Assembly (NCBI GenBank): GCA_963760965.1
Contig: CAVXEW010000009.1
Location: 248,001 to 312,000 of the forward strand
DNA length: 64,000 bases
DNA from: Pararhizobium_B sp963760965
GTDB taxonomy: Bacteria > Pseudomonadota > Alphaproteobacteria > Rhizobiales > Rhizobiaceae
Direction of reading: 5' to 3'
Position 1 is the first letter of the stretch, and each line of letters opens with the position of its first letter. The notes under the pieces were generated by a model, which made no database searches, was not told the DNA's origin, and worked only from the letters and a program-made list of their open reading frames with translations. Made by a program: the position numbers and the translations under genes. This document shows, piece by piece, positions 9,302 to 17,789 of this stretch.

Positions 9302-9359
9302 TATTTGTCCGGTCGATTGCAAGCCCTCCGGGGCAGCCCCGGAGCACCGGTCGCCTGCG

Positions 9360-10091
9360 CTAGAGCGAGATGCCGTTCAGGCTGCTGCCGCCGCACACGA
9401 AGAGCACCTGCCCGGTGACGTAGCCGGCGTCCGGCTCGGCGAAGAACATTACCGCGCGGGAAACGTCCTCGACGGTTCCGAGGCGGCGCACCGGCAACTG
9501 CCCGGCGAGGCGTTCCTGACGCTCGGATCCTTTCGGGATGATGCCCCAGAAATTGTCGGTGAGGATCGGCCCCGGCGCGACGACGTTGACGGTCACGCCG
9601 GCGGGCCCCAGTTCCTGCGCCCAGGTGCGCGCCATTCCGTGGACCGCGGCTTTCGTCGCCGAATAGGCGGTGCGCGAAGGCACTCCCATCGAGGCACGCG
9701 AACTGACGAAGACGACACGGCCGAAGCCGTTCCCGCGCATCGACGGCACGAAGGCCTGGGTCAGGATCATCGGCGAGGTGACGTGGAGCCGCGTCAGCCC
9801 GTCGATCTCCTCGGGCTTCACCTCTTCGAGGACGTTCGGCCAGATGAGACCGGCATTGTGGACCACGTGCGTGACGTCGCGGCGCGCGGCGATGCGATCT
9901 GCCGCGGCCTTCGTCGCTGCCTCGTCGAGCAGGTCGACCTTGACCGGTTCGAACCGCTCGTGCTCGAAATCATGCTCTTCCCGGGACAGGCCGACAACCA
10001 GCCAGCCGCGATCGAGCATGCGCCTCGCGATGTCGCGCCCGATGCCCGAACTGCTGCCTGTGACGACGGCCGTGAACTTGCGCTCGTCCAT
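9360..10091 (-). CDS. Short-chain dehydrogenase/reductase
   Basis: Classical SDR of 243 residues that would oxidise an alcohol or reduce a ketone with NAD(P). The cofactor motif VTGSSSGIGRDIA is at the N-terminus, NAG in the middle (VVHNAGLIW), the catalytic serine in VFVSSRASMG and the YSATK motif (YxxxK) follows. The start at 10091 is chosen because GGAGGG lies 8-13 bases upstream; a longer start would run into the neighbouring gene. It is the last gene of the Rieske operon, one base after the cyclase stop codon. A dihydrodiol or hydroxyacyl intermediate is a plausible substrate. Confidence 0.87.
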   Translation of the reverse strand: MDERKFTAVVTGSSSGIGRDIARRMLDRGWLVVGLSREEHDFEHERFEPVKVDLLDEAATKAAADRIAARRDVTHVVHNAGLIWPNVLEEVKPEEIDGLTRLHVTSPMILTQAFVPSMRGNGFGRVVFVSSRASMGVPSRTAYSATKAAVHGMARTWAQELGPAGVTVNVVAPGPILTDNFWGIIPKGSERQERLAGQLPVRRLGTVEDVSRAVMFFAEPDAGYVTGQVLFVCGGSSLNGISL

Positions 10092-10092
10092 C

Positions 10093-10911
10093 TCAACTCC
10101 CTCCTGTACCGGCGGGCACCATGGCGACGACACGCAGCGGGCTGCCGGAGCCGTGACGTATCTTGAGCGGTGCGGCGAAGATCACGGCTCCACGGACCGG
10201 CAGGCGATCCAGCGCATTGAGGCACTGCAAGCCATAGCGGCCGTTGCCGTGAAGAATGTAGTGGGCGGGATAGGGCGGGGTCAGGTGCGTCCCCTGCCCC
10301 GCATCCGTCCCGATCGTCTCGACGCCGAAGCCGACGATGTCGCGCTCCTTGACGAGGAACTCCATCGCATCCGGCGCCGGCCCCGGCGAATGGGCGCCGT
10401 CCTCCCGCAAGTTGAGATATTTTGCCGTCCCGACATGCTTCGACCAGTCGGTGCGGAAGAGCAGCCACGAACCCGGTTCGATTGCGCCGTTCGCCTCTTC
10501 CCATTCCTCGAGATGGGCGCGCGTCAGCAGGAAATCCTCGTCTGCCGCACTCTCGGCCGAGAAGTCGAGGACGACCGCCGGGCCTACCAGCTTCTCGACA
10601 GGCACTTCGTCGACCGTGCCGCACGGCACGTTGCGACCGGAGATCCAGTGCGCCGGAGCGTCGAAATGGGTGCCGGCGTGCTCGCTCATCGAAATGTTGT
10701 TCCAGTACCAGCCGGGACCTCGCCCGTCATAGCGCGAAACCTCCTCCATCCGGAACGGCTGGCACTGGCCGAATTCCGGCGGCAGGACCATGACCGGAAA
10801 ATCCGGAGCCAGCGTATGGGTCAGGTCGACAATCTCGACACCGCCCGAGCGGATACCCCCGACGAGCGCCTCGAGAAGTCCGCTTCCCTCCGGATGCGAT
10901 GCGTTGCTCAC
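10093..10911 (-). CDS. Cyclase-family metal-dependent hydrolase, isatin hydrolase/kynurenine formamidase-like
   Basis: A 272-residue member of the cyclase (PF04199) family. The metal-binding motif HxGTHxDxxxH is complete (EHAGTHFDAPAHW, near residues 77-89). It shares many blocks with the second copy at 40230-41021 (YDGRGPGWYWN versus YDNNGPWWAWN; HSPGP; GTDAG; PLKI and GSP near the end). Characterised relatives include bacterial isatin hydrolase and arylformamidase (KynB); the Trp-rich GPxWxWN segment and the context favour isatin-type chemistry, opening isatin to isatinate. It overlaps the DUF35-SDR gene by four bases. The substrate is not proven. Confidence 0.82.
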   Translation of the reverse strand: MSNASHPEGSGLLEALVGGIRSGGVEIVDLTHTLAPDFPVMVLPPEFGQCQPFRMEEVSRYDGRGPGWYWNNISMSEHAGTHFDAPAHWISGRNVPCGTVDEVPVEKLVGPAVVLDFSAESAADEDFLLTRAHLEEWEEANGAIEPGSWLLFRTDWSKHVGTAKYLNLREDGAHSPGPAPDAMEFLVKERDIVGFGVETIGTDAGQGTHLTPPYPAHYILHGNGRYGLQCLNALDRLPVRGAVIFAAPLKIRHGSGSPLRVVAMVPAGTGGS

Positions 10912-12149
10912 TGGCTAAGCTCCCGTTCCAGAACCTTGGGATCGTCGAGAAAGCGCGCCGCGACATCCTTGGCCACGTCTCCGACGAAGCTCTCCTCGAT
11001 GCCTTCCTCGAGCGCCACCACGACCGCCCGGGCGATCTGCGCCGGCGCGACCTTGGGCGGCGGCACATGCTGGCGCCAGTCATCGTCCACGGGCCCGGTG
11101 AAGACGCTCATCACCCTCACGCCGCCCGGCCGCAATTCGGCACGCAGGCACTGCAGCAGCGAATGGCGCGCCGCCGCACTCGCCGAGTAGAAGCCGAACC
11201 CGGGGCTGTTGGCGAGCGCGTACACCGGCAGCACGTCGACGAAAGCGGCCGCCGAGTTCGTACCGTCGGCGCCTCGCCCGCGCATTGCCGGCCCGAACGC
11301 CTCCGCCAGCCGCTGCAGGCCGAAAACGTTGACTTCGAAGGCATCGCGAGAAGTCACCAGGCCGCCGTCTCCGATCATCCCGCCCCGACGGACGTAGTCG
11401 GCCGTATTGACCACGATGTCCGTCTTGCCGCCGATCTCGCCGGCGAGTTCACTGACCGAAGAGGTATCCGTCAGGTCGAGCGGCATGACCTGCACGTTCG
11501 GAATCGCCTCCAGTGCGGCCTGTCCCGGGAAGGGCTTCCAGGGTTCCGCTATTCCCGCGAACACGGTTGACGCGCCGGCCCGCGACAGCGCGGCGGCGAC
11601 TTCCTGGCCGACGGCCTCGCGGCAGCTCGTCACCAGCACCCGACGATGTTTCGGGCTTGCCGTCAGTTCGCGGTATTCCGGATCGTCGGCCATGTTCTCG
11701 CTCTCCCCTGCTGGAAGCGCCATAAGGACTGCATTGCCGCTCTTGTCGAGCTTCGAGACCATGCGCACCCGCCCCGGCACCTGAACGTCGCCGTGCAGGT
11801 GCGCGACGATCGAGGGGCCGCAGTCGAGCCGCACCGTACCCACCCGCCAGGGGGTGCGCTGGCGGAAATAGAGGTCGGTGCTGGTTCGCACCACCGTCAT
11901 GGCGATCGCCTCGCCGCGATCGTCGACCGGGCTGAACCTGAGCTCGGTCGAAAGACATCCGGCGCAGGCGTCGCGCGGCGGATAGGAGACTGTGCCGCAG
12001 GCTTCGCAGACCTGCAGTGCGAAGACCCCTCGGGCCGCCCGGGCCGAGAGCTTGAGCGAGGCGCGGCTTCGCTGCAGCGGCGGCAGTTCCGGCGGCCGGG
12101 TAACCTTTTGCGGGTCTTTTTTCCGCGGCGGGGCGATCGGCTCGCTCAT
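10908..12149 (-). CDS. DUF35 zinc-ribbon/OB-fold protein fused to a degenerate SDR domain
   Basis: A 413-residue fusion. Residues about 40-145 are a DUF35 module: a zinc ribbon with Cys48, Cys51, Cys62 and Cys65 (CEAC and CAGC), then an OB fold. DUF35 proteins such as ChsH2 pair with thiolase-like lyases. Residues about 170-413 resemble an SDR, but the nucleotide loop is abnormal (VTSCREAVGQ) and the active-site YxxxK reads YSASA, so the lysine is missing; this domain is probably structural or binds without redox chemistry. The ATG at 12149 overlaps the thiolase-like stop (ATGA), which couples the two products. The likely role is partner subunit of that protein. Confidence 0.8.
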   Translation of the reverse strand: MSEPIAPPRKKDPQKVTRPPELPPLQRSRASLKLSARAARGVFALQVCEACGTVSYPPRDACAGCLSTELRFSPVDDRGEAIAMTVVRTSTDLYFRQRTPWRVGTVRLDCGPSIVAHLHGDVQVPGRVRMVSKLDKSGNAVLMALPAGESENMADDPEYRELTASPKHRRVLVTSCREAVGQEVAAALSRAGASTVFAGIAEPWKPFPGQAALEAIPNVQVMPLDLTDTSSVSELAGEIGGKTDIVVNTADYVRRGGMIGDGGLVTSRDAFEVNVFGLQRLAEAFGPAMRGRGADGTNSAAAFVDVLPVYALANSPGFGFYSASAAARHSLLQCLRAELRPGGVRVMSVFTGPVDDDWRQHVPPPKVAPAQIARAVVVALEEGIEESFVGDVAKDVAARFLDDPKVLERELSQ

Positions 12150-13330
12150 GCGCCGCCTCCCTGAAGGATGGCCGCGCCCGAGCACAGTCCGCGGTCGTAG
12201 TTGATCATGCCGAAGCCGGAAACGAGTGCGATGTTCGCATCCGCCACCTGTTTCGACAGGGACTGGCCGGTTATCTGCCGCAGCGCCTCCACCATGCCGA
12301 GATAGCCGCCGGCCGCACCTGCCTGCCCCGCCGAGAGCTGTCCGCCGGAGGTGTTTTGCGGAAAGTCTCCACCATTGGTCATGTCGTGGGCGCGGACGAA
12401 TTCAGGTCCCTCGCCCTTGCCGCAGAATCCGAGGTCCTCGAACTGCATCATCACGATGACCGGATAATCGTCGTAGGTCTCCAGCACGTCGACGTCGTCC
12501 GGTGTCGCGCCGGCCATGGCATAGAGGTCGTCGACGTCCATCGCCCAGCCGCCGCGCATCTGGATCGGATCGTCGGGAAAGCCGTTGTGCCGCTCGATGG
12601 TCGACAGCAACGTCGCATGCGGCAGGCCGAGATCCATCGCCACGTCCACGGTCGTCACCAGGAACGCTTCAGCGCCGGCGCACGGCATGACGCAGTCGAA
12701 GAGGTGGATCGGGTCGGCGATCGGACGCGCGGACAGGTAGTCGTCGAGCGCCAGAGGCTTCTTCATGATGGCCTGCGGATATGACAGGGCATTCTCCCGC
12801 TGCGACACGCAGATCCTGCCGAAGTCCTCCCGCGTCGCGCCGTGGGTGCGCATGTAGTGATCGGTCATGAGGGCGAAGGAGCCGTTCGGCCCGCCATATC
12901 CGTAGGGATAGCTCGCATCCTGCGCGAAACGCGAGAAGGACGACAGCAGATTGCGGAACGAATCGACCTGGTTGGCGTCCCCGCCGACGCAGGCGACGAT
13001 CGTCGCATCGCCGGCCTCCACCGCGCGGGCGGCCCGGCGCAAGGCGACGACGGCGCTTGCCCCGCCCATGGGAATGTTGTCGAGCCAGCGCGGCGACAGC
13101 CCAAGATGCTGGGTCAGGCCGACGGCCGTGTCGGGTGCGAGCGTGAAGCTCGACACCGACAGCCCGTCGATGTCGGCGGGCCGGATGCGGGCGCGTTCGC
13201 TCAGTTCCTTCAACGCACGGGCGATCCACCAGTGGGCCGTCTGGATGGAATAGCGCACATAGGGAATGCTGACGGGCACGGCGACGGCGACGTCCCGGTA
13301 CGGTCGGCGTGGATTGGCGGGAACGATCAC
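12146..13330 (-). CDS. Thiolase-like protein without thiolase catalytic residues, probable Ltp2-type acyl-CoA lyase (retro-aldolase)
   Basis: A 394-residue thiolase-superfamily protein of the SCP-x/lipid-transfer branch. The nucleophilic cysteine of true thiolases is absent: the segment reads NIPMGGASA (residues 86-93). The usual GHPxG histidine motif reads AGQAGAAGG. Thiolases with these losses, such as Ltp2, act with a DUF35 partner as retro-aldolases, cleaving a tertiary beta-hydroxyacyl-CoA to a ketone plus a short acyl-CoA. The adjacent, overlapping gene encodes exactly such a DUF35 partner. The start is GTG at 13330, two bases before the upstream ligase stop. The substrate is proposed, not shown. 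Confidence 0.8.
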   Translation of the reverse strand: MIVPANPRRPYRDVAVAVPVSIPYVRYSIQTAHWWIARALKELSERARIRPADIDGLSVSSFTLAPDTAVGLTQHLGLSPRWLDNIPMGGASAVVALRRAARAVEAGDATIVACVGGDANQVDSFRNLLSSFSRFAQDASYPYGYGGPNGSFALMTDHYMRTHGATREDFGRICVSQRENALSYPQAIMKKPLALDDYLSARPIADPIHLFDCVMPCAGAEAFLVTTVDVAMDLGLPHATLLSTIERHNGFPDDPIQMRGGWAMDVDDLYAMAGATPDDVDVLETYDDYPVIVMMQFEDLGFCGKGEGPEFVRAHDMTNGGDFPQNTSGGQLSAGQAGAAGGYLGMVEALRQITGQSLSKQVADANIALVSGFGMINYDRGLCSGAAILQGGGA

Positions 13331-13331
13331 C

Positions 13332-14969
13332 TCAGGCTGTCCGCTTCTTCAGGCCGCATGTGTCGATGGCACGCCCCTCGGCAAGTGCCGCCTCGACGGC
13401 TGCCCTGAGCGCGCCCCGCTGGATCTTCTCGGTCGAGGTCAGCGGAATCGTCTCCACGAAGGCGACGTAGCCCGGCGCCTTGTAGTAGGCGAGCCGCGTC
13501 AGGCAATAGCGAACGATCTCTTCGGCGACGAGCGCGCCGGCGCCCTCCTCCGCCGGTACGATCAGCGCCACGACCTCCTCGCCGCGCACCGGGTCGGGCG
13601 TCGGCGCGACTGCGACCTGCGCTACCGCCGGATGCCGGGCTAGCACGTTTTCCACCTCCACGGCCGAGATGTTCTCGCCGGACCGGCGGATGACGTTCTT
13701 CTTCCGATCCACGAAATGGAGCTGGCCGTCGCGGTCGCGGCTGACGACGTCGCCGGTGTGGAACCACCCGCCCCGCCAGGCCGCCGCCGTCGCCTCCGGG
13801 TCCTTCAGGTATTCGCGGAAGAAGCCCTCGCGCGCATTGTCGCCGGCGTGGCGCACCAGAAGTTCGCCAGGCTCGTCCGGTTCCGCTTCCTCGCCGGTAT
13901 CGGTCACGACGCGAACCTCGACCTCGGGTTTCGGCCGCCCGAAGCAATTGGTGCCGATCCGGCGCGGCTCCTCGCTCGCGATGACGACGGCGCCCGCCCC
14001 CGTCTCCGTCATCGCCCAGGCCTCAAGCAGCGGAAAGCCGAAACGCTCCTCGAACGGTCCGTGCAGCCCCCGGTCCACGCCTGCGCCGAAGCCGAACCGG
14101 ACATTGTGCGCCCGGTCGGATCCGTCTTCCGGAGCCGACATCAGCATCGCCGGCATGACGCCGAGATAGTGCACGACGGTCGCGCCGAACTCCCTGACGC
14201 TTGCCCACCAGCTTCGCGGATGAAACCGGTCGAGTACGGCGATGCACCCGCCGACGGTCATGGTGGCAACCAGCGAAAAGGCCAGGGCGTTCATGTGAAA
14301 GAGCGGAAGTGGCGTCAGCATGCGCTCCGGCGGATCGACATCGAGCCCGCAGAGCCCTCCGACCGTGGCATACCATTCCCCGGCGAGGAGGCAGTAGGCG
14401 TTTTCCAGGACGCAGCCCTTCGGCTTGCCGGTCGTCCCGGACGTGTAGAGCAGCGCGCATTCGCTTTCTCGCGTCAGCGGGCCGGGTGCCCCGGCTGTTC
14501 GCAGCGCCTTCGGTGGCGCCGCATCGGCGGTCACCACCTGCAGCGCCGCACCGGCCGCAGCGGCCGCCGCTTCCAGGTCGCCGATGCGTCCGGCGTTCGA
14601 GACTGCCAGAAGCATCTCCGAATGAGAAACCAGATATTCGAGCTCGGCAGCCCGGAGGTCCGGATTGATCGGCACGATCGACGCTCCGACGGCGTTCAGC
14701 GCCAGCCAGTGGACGACGAATTCCGGCCGGTTCTGCAGAAGCAGCCCGACGCGGTGGCCCGCCCCGTACCCGGCGGAGCGATAACCGTCGGCGAGTTCCC
14801 TCACGCGGCGGAGGGCCTCGCCGTAGCCGATTTCGCCGGCCTCGATGCCGTAGGCGGCCGCCGTTTCCGGCAGCACCGCAAGGAACGGACGCGCGGCAAA
14901 GCGCTCCGCAGTACGCTCGAACCGGCCGAAGACGGTCTGATCTTGCAGAACACCGGGGAGAAGGTTCAT
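13332..14969 (-). CDS. AMP-forming acyl-CoA ligase
   Basis: Adenylate-forming ligase of 545 residues. The phosphate-binding loop YTSGTTGKPKG is near residues 194-204, an AMTETGA motif replaces the usual GxTE, the GDVV/RxGENIS core motifs are present, and the C-terminal STEKIQR lysine motif is intact. The ATG at 14969 is chosen because the longer form reads through the intergenic space into the dioxygenase beta gene. It sits between the Rieske oxygenase genes and the thiolase-like/DUF35 pair, so it probably activates the oxygenated acid to the CoA ester that the lyase cleaves. It is clearly distinct from the ligases at 4884 and 49906. Confidence 0.86.
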   Translation of the reverse strand: MNLLPGVLQDQTVFGRFERTAERFAARPFLAVLPETAAAYGIEAGEIGYGEALRRVRELADGYRSAGYGAGHRVGLLLQNRPEFVVHWLALNAVGASIVPINPDLRAAELEYLVSHSEMLLAVSNAGRIGDLEAAAAAAGAALQVVTADAAPPKALRTAGAPGPLTRESECALLYTSGTTGKPKGCVLENAYCLLAGEWYATVGGLCGLDVDPPERMLTPLPLFHMNALAFSLVATMTVGGCIAVLDRFHPRSWWASVREFGATVVHYLGVMPAMLMSAPEDGSDRAHNVRFGFGAGVDRGLHGPFEERFGFPLLEAWAMTETGAGAVVIASEEPRRIGTNCFGRPKPEVEVRVVTDTGEEAEPDEPGELLVRHAGDNAREGFFREYLKDPEATAAAWRGGWFHTGDVVSRDRDGQLHFVDRKKNVIRRSGENISAVEVENVLARHPAVAQVAVAPTPDPVRGEEVVALIVPAEEGAGALVAEEIVRYCLTRLAYYKAPGYVAFVETIPLTSTEKIQRGALRAAVEAALAEGRAIDTCGLKKRTA

Positions 14970-14976
14970 CTGTCGC

Positions 14977-15459
14977 TCACATGAAAAGCTGGATGTTGCC
15001 GAACGGCGCATCGAAGTTGACGAGATCGACACGCTTCAGGACAATTCTGAGACTGCCCTCCTCGACGCGCAGTTCGTGCCGGGCCCAGCCGGCGTGGATG
15101 CCGAACTCGTCGCCGCGGGTTTCAGCGTAGTGGAAGGGCGTGTAGGTCCGGTACCGGTTTTCTGCTGCGTTGATCTCGTCCACCTGCGGCGTCTGCAGCA
15201 GGTGCTGGGCGCGACTCTTCGGCTTCTGGCTGAAAGTGCGCGCGCCGGCGAGCCGCTCGACGCGGATCCTCAGGAGCAGCATGTCCTCGTACATCAGCGA
15301 GGCCTGGAGCTTCGGATCGGTCTGCTGCCATTCCGCCGGCATCCAGTAGTGCGCGTCCTCGGCATAGAGTCCGAGCCACTCTTCGTAGCGCAACTCGTCG
15401 AGGAGCCGCGCCTCGCGGTAGATGAAATCGATCAGGTCCTTCTCCGTGACCTCGCTCAT
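14977..15459 (-). CDS. Aromatic-ring-hydroxylating dioxygenase, beta subunit
   Basis: Small subunit of the Rieske dioxygenase, 160 residues, typical for the family (NTF2-like fold). Recognisable segments are EARLLDELRYEEWLGLYAED near the N-terminus and YEDMLLLRIRVERL in the middle. The start at 15459 overlaps the alpha-subunit stop (ATGA) and follows a GGAGG site; the longer reading frame would lie inside the alpha gene. Beta subunits are mainly structural and support the alpha3beta3 hexamer. Confidence 0.9.
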   Translation of the reverse strand: MSEVTEKDLIDFIYREARLLDELRYEEWLGLYAEDAHYWMPAEWQQTDPKLQASLMYEDMLLLRIRVERLAGARTFSQKPKSRAQHLLQTPQVDEINAAENRYRTYTPFHYAETRGDEFGIHAGWARHELRVEEGSLRIVLKRVDLVNFDAPFGNIQLFM

Positions 15460-16805
15460 TGCGCCGCCTCCTGGAGGGCTGTTCCCTCCGGCCTCATGGA
15501 CATCGTCATGTACTTGGCCCAGGCATGGAACTGGTTTCGCATCTGGCGCTCGCTGGTGCCGCCGGCGAGATCGGTCACGTCCTCGGCCTCGCCCGGAGCG
15601 TAGAGCCGCTGGATGTTGACCCATTCGAGCCCGTCGGCATGCAGGCCGAGCTGCGCGCGCTCGTACATCTCCAGGTCGTCATGGCCGACGATCGACGTCG
15701 GGGCATTGATCAGCCGGTTGTACATCAACGTGCGTTCGAACAGCATGTCCGGCGCGCCGACGAGCCGGAACGTATAGCTTTCGACCAGCGTCCTGTCGGC
15801 CGCGATCGGCTTGAACACCCGCAGCGTCTGGATCGGCCCCTTCACCATGATGTTGGGGAAGTAGCAGGTGTTGTGCCGGTTCTCGCCGAGGATCGCCCTC
15901 GCGCGCTCCTCGCCATACGCCGCGACCATCTGCTCGAAATAGCCGGGCACCGCGGAATAATCGGCATGGATGGACGTGGTGACGCCGGTGTGCCCGTGCC
16001 CGTTCGGCCACACCCTCAAGCCCATCTTCTCGAAGAAGTCGTAGGGCGACATGAACGGCGCGTACACTTCCACTGCCATCGGCTTCCTGCCGCCCTTGGC
16101 CTGTTCGCGCTCCCAGACCGAGACTGCGGTGCCGGCGGAGGACTCGTGCGCGACCATCGGGTGGCAGGTGTCCGTCTGGTTCTCGACGAGCATCTTCCAG
16201 TTGCAGGGATGCATGTAGCGCAGCGGTGCCCCCTCGAGCACCAGCTTCCCCTCCGGCGAGCGGTCGATCATGTTGTCGATCGAAGAGAGGCTCTCGCCGA
16301 AGAACGTATCGAAATCGACGCCCGTCGGGGCCAGCCGCGCGAAGATGAAGTCCCGGTAGACATGCGTCGCACCGACCGGCGCCAGACCCTTGACGGCCTC
16401 GGTCTCTTCGAGGCCCGTGCCGTCATAGCCCTTCTTGAACGGGATCGCGAGCAGCGCGCCATTGGTCTTGAACGACCAGGCATGGTAGGGGCAGCGAAAG
16501 AATTTCCCCGTATTGCCGCAGGCTTCCGAGGCGATCTTCGTTCCCTTGTGGGGACAGCGGTTGTAGAGGACGTGGATCGTCCCGTCAGTGTGGCGCGAAG
16601 CCATGACGGGCTGGTCGCCGATGTCGGTCGTCAGGTAATCGCCCGGATTCGGGATCTGGCTCGCATGGCCGACATAGACCCAGGTATTGGCGAAGAGGTG
16701 CTTCATCTCCAGGCGGAAGACCTCCGGGTCCGTATAGACGTCCCGGTGCACCTGTTCGGGACGGATCAGCGCCTTGACGGCGGCGGGATCGGCAAAACGC
16801 GTCAT
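15456..16805 (-). CDS. Aromatic-ring-hydroxylating dioxygenase, Rieske alpha subunit
   Basis: Catalytic subunit, 449 residues. The Rieske [2Fe-2S] ligands are Cys84, His86, Cys105 and His108 (CPH and CPYH). The mononuclear iron site follows the ENxxDxxHxxxxH pattern, with bridging Asp212 and ligands His215 and His220. It inserts dioxygen into an aromatic ring using electrons from the reductase encoded just upstream. In this neighbourhood an indole-type acid such as indole-3-acetate, or a benzoate derivative, is a reasonable substrate; family membership alone does not decide. No separate ferredoxin gene is seen, which fits a two-component system with a ferredoxin-containing reductase. Confidence 0.92.
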   Translation of the reverse strand: MTRFADPAAVKALIRPEQVHRDVYTDPEVFRLEMKHLFANTWVYVGHASQIPNPGDYLTTDIGDQPVMASRHTDGTIHVLYNRCPHKGTKIASEACGNTGKFFRCPYHAWSFKTNGALLAIPFKKGYDGTGLEETEAVKGLAPVGATHVYRDFIFARLAPTGVDFDTFFGESLSSIDNMIDRSPEGKLVLEGAPLRYMHPCNWKMLVENQTDTCHPMVAHESSAGTAVSVWEREQAKGGRKPMAVEVYAPFMSPYDFFEKMGLRVWPNGHGHTGVTTSIHADYSAVPGYFEQMVAAYGEERARAILGENRHNTCYFPNIMVKGPIQTLRVFKPIAADRTLVESYTFRLVGAPDMLFERTLMYNRLINAPTSIVGHDDLEMYERAQLGLHADGLEWVNIQRLYAPGEAEDVTDLAGGTSERQMRNQFHAWAKYMTMSMRPEGTALQEAAQ

Positions 16806-16832
16806 CGCGGAAACCTCCTTCGCTTCGGATCG

Positions 16833-17789
16833 CTAAAGGTCGAGCACGAGCCGCGGCGTCTTCGCCCGCGACACGCAGATCTGCATTACGGTATTCGATG
16901 CCTTCTCCTCGTCGGTGAGCACGACGTCGCGGTGCTCCGGGATGCCTTCCAGCACCTCGGTCTGGCAGATGCCGCAGTCGCCACGCTGGCAGTCGTAGAC
17001 GACCTCGACGCCGGCCTCTTCCAGGGCCTCGATAATCGACTGATCCGGGCCGACTGTCACCACCTGCCCCGTCGACTTGATCTCGACCTCGAAGGTTGCA
17101 TCGCCGGCGGCGGGCGCGGGCGTCGCGGTGAAAAGTTCGTAGTGCAGCCTGCCCGGCGCCCGTCCGGCCAGCGCCCAGGCCGTTTTCATGGCCTCGATCA
17201 TGCCGGAGGGCCCGCAGACGAAGGCGTCTCCATTAGGCCCGAGAGCGCCGGTCAGTTCCGAAAAATCCGGACGTCCGGGCGGGGTGTCGTCGTAATGAAC
17301 GGTCAACCGGTCGCCGCAGATCTCCGCGAGTTCCGGCAGGAATGCCAGTTCGCCGCTGGCGCGCCCCAGGTAGTGCAGATGAAATTCACGACCCGTCCGG
17401 GCGAGCGCCGCCGCCATCGAGAATATCGGTGTTATGCCGATGCCGCCGGCGACGAGCAGCACCGGCCCCTCTCCGTCCGCCAGTTCGAAGTGGTTGACGG
17501 GCCCGGTCGCGCGCACACTGTCGCCTTCCGCCAGCGAATGGATGTAGCGCGACCCTCCGGTGCTCTCCTCTTCCAGAAGCGTCCCCAGAACATAGTGGCG
17601 ACCGGTGCGAAAATCCGGCAGATCGACCAGCGAATACGGCCGGTCGCCACCCTGCGGAAGCCTGACGCGGACATGAGCGCCGGCCGCCCATTGCGGAAGC
17701 GAGGCATCGCCCGTCGCTTCGAGCACCACCGAGCGGACGCGCCGCGTCTCCTCCTTGACCCTCTTCACCGTGAAGGAAAGTTCGCTCAC
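16833..17789 (-). CDS. Phthalate dioxygenase reductase-type FMN/2Fe-2S oxidoreductase
   Basis: A 318-residue reductase that passes electrons from NAD(P)H to the Rieske oxygenase. The domain order is FMN-binding barrel (RPYSLVD near residue 50), NAD domain (GGIGITP near 115) and C-terminal plant-type [2Fe-2S] ferredoxin with CQRGDCGIC near 268 and a last cysteine in QICVSRAK. This order, with the ferredoxin at the C-terminus, matches the phthalate dioxygenase reductase/VanB class. It ends 27 bases before the alpha subunit start and overlaps the upstream dehydrogenase by four bases. Confidence 0.92.
   Translation of the reverse strand: MSELSFTVKRVKEETRRVRSVVLEATGDASLPQWAAGAHVRVRLPQGGDRPYSLVDLPDFRTGRHYVLGTLLEEESTGGSRYIHSLAEGDSVRATGPVNHFELADGEGPVLLVAGGIGITPIFSMAAALARTGREFHLHYLGRASGELAFLPELAEICGDRLTVHYDDTPPGRPDFSELTGALGPNGDAFVCGPSGMIEAMKTAWALAGRAPGRLHYELFTATPAPAAGDATFEVEIKSTGQVVTVGPDQSIIEALEEAGVEVVYDCQRGDCGICQTEVLEGIPEHRDVVLTDEEKASNTVMQICVSRAKTPRLVLDL

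Noticed and set aside
9360..10133. Longer SDR start at 10133 (14 extra codons)
   Set aside because: The extra residues lie inside the cyclase gene, while the ATG at 10091 has an ideal ribosome-binding site.
12146..13330. Acetyl-CoA acetyltransferase (true thiolase) reading of the thiolase-like gene
   Set aside because: The nucleophilic cysteine and the GHPxG histidine are both absent, so normal thiolase chemistry is not expected.
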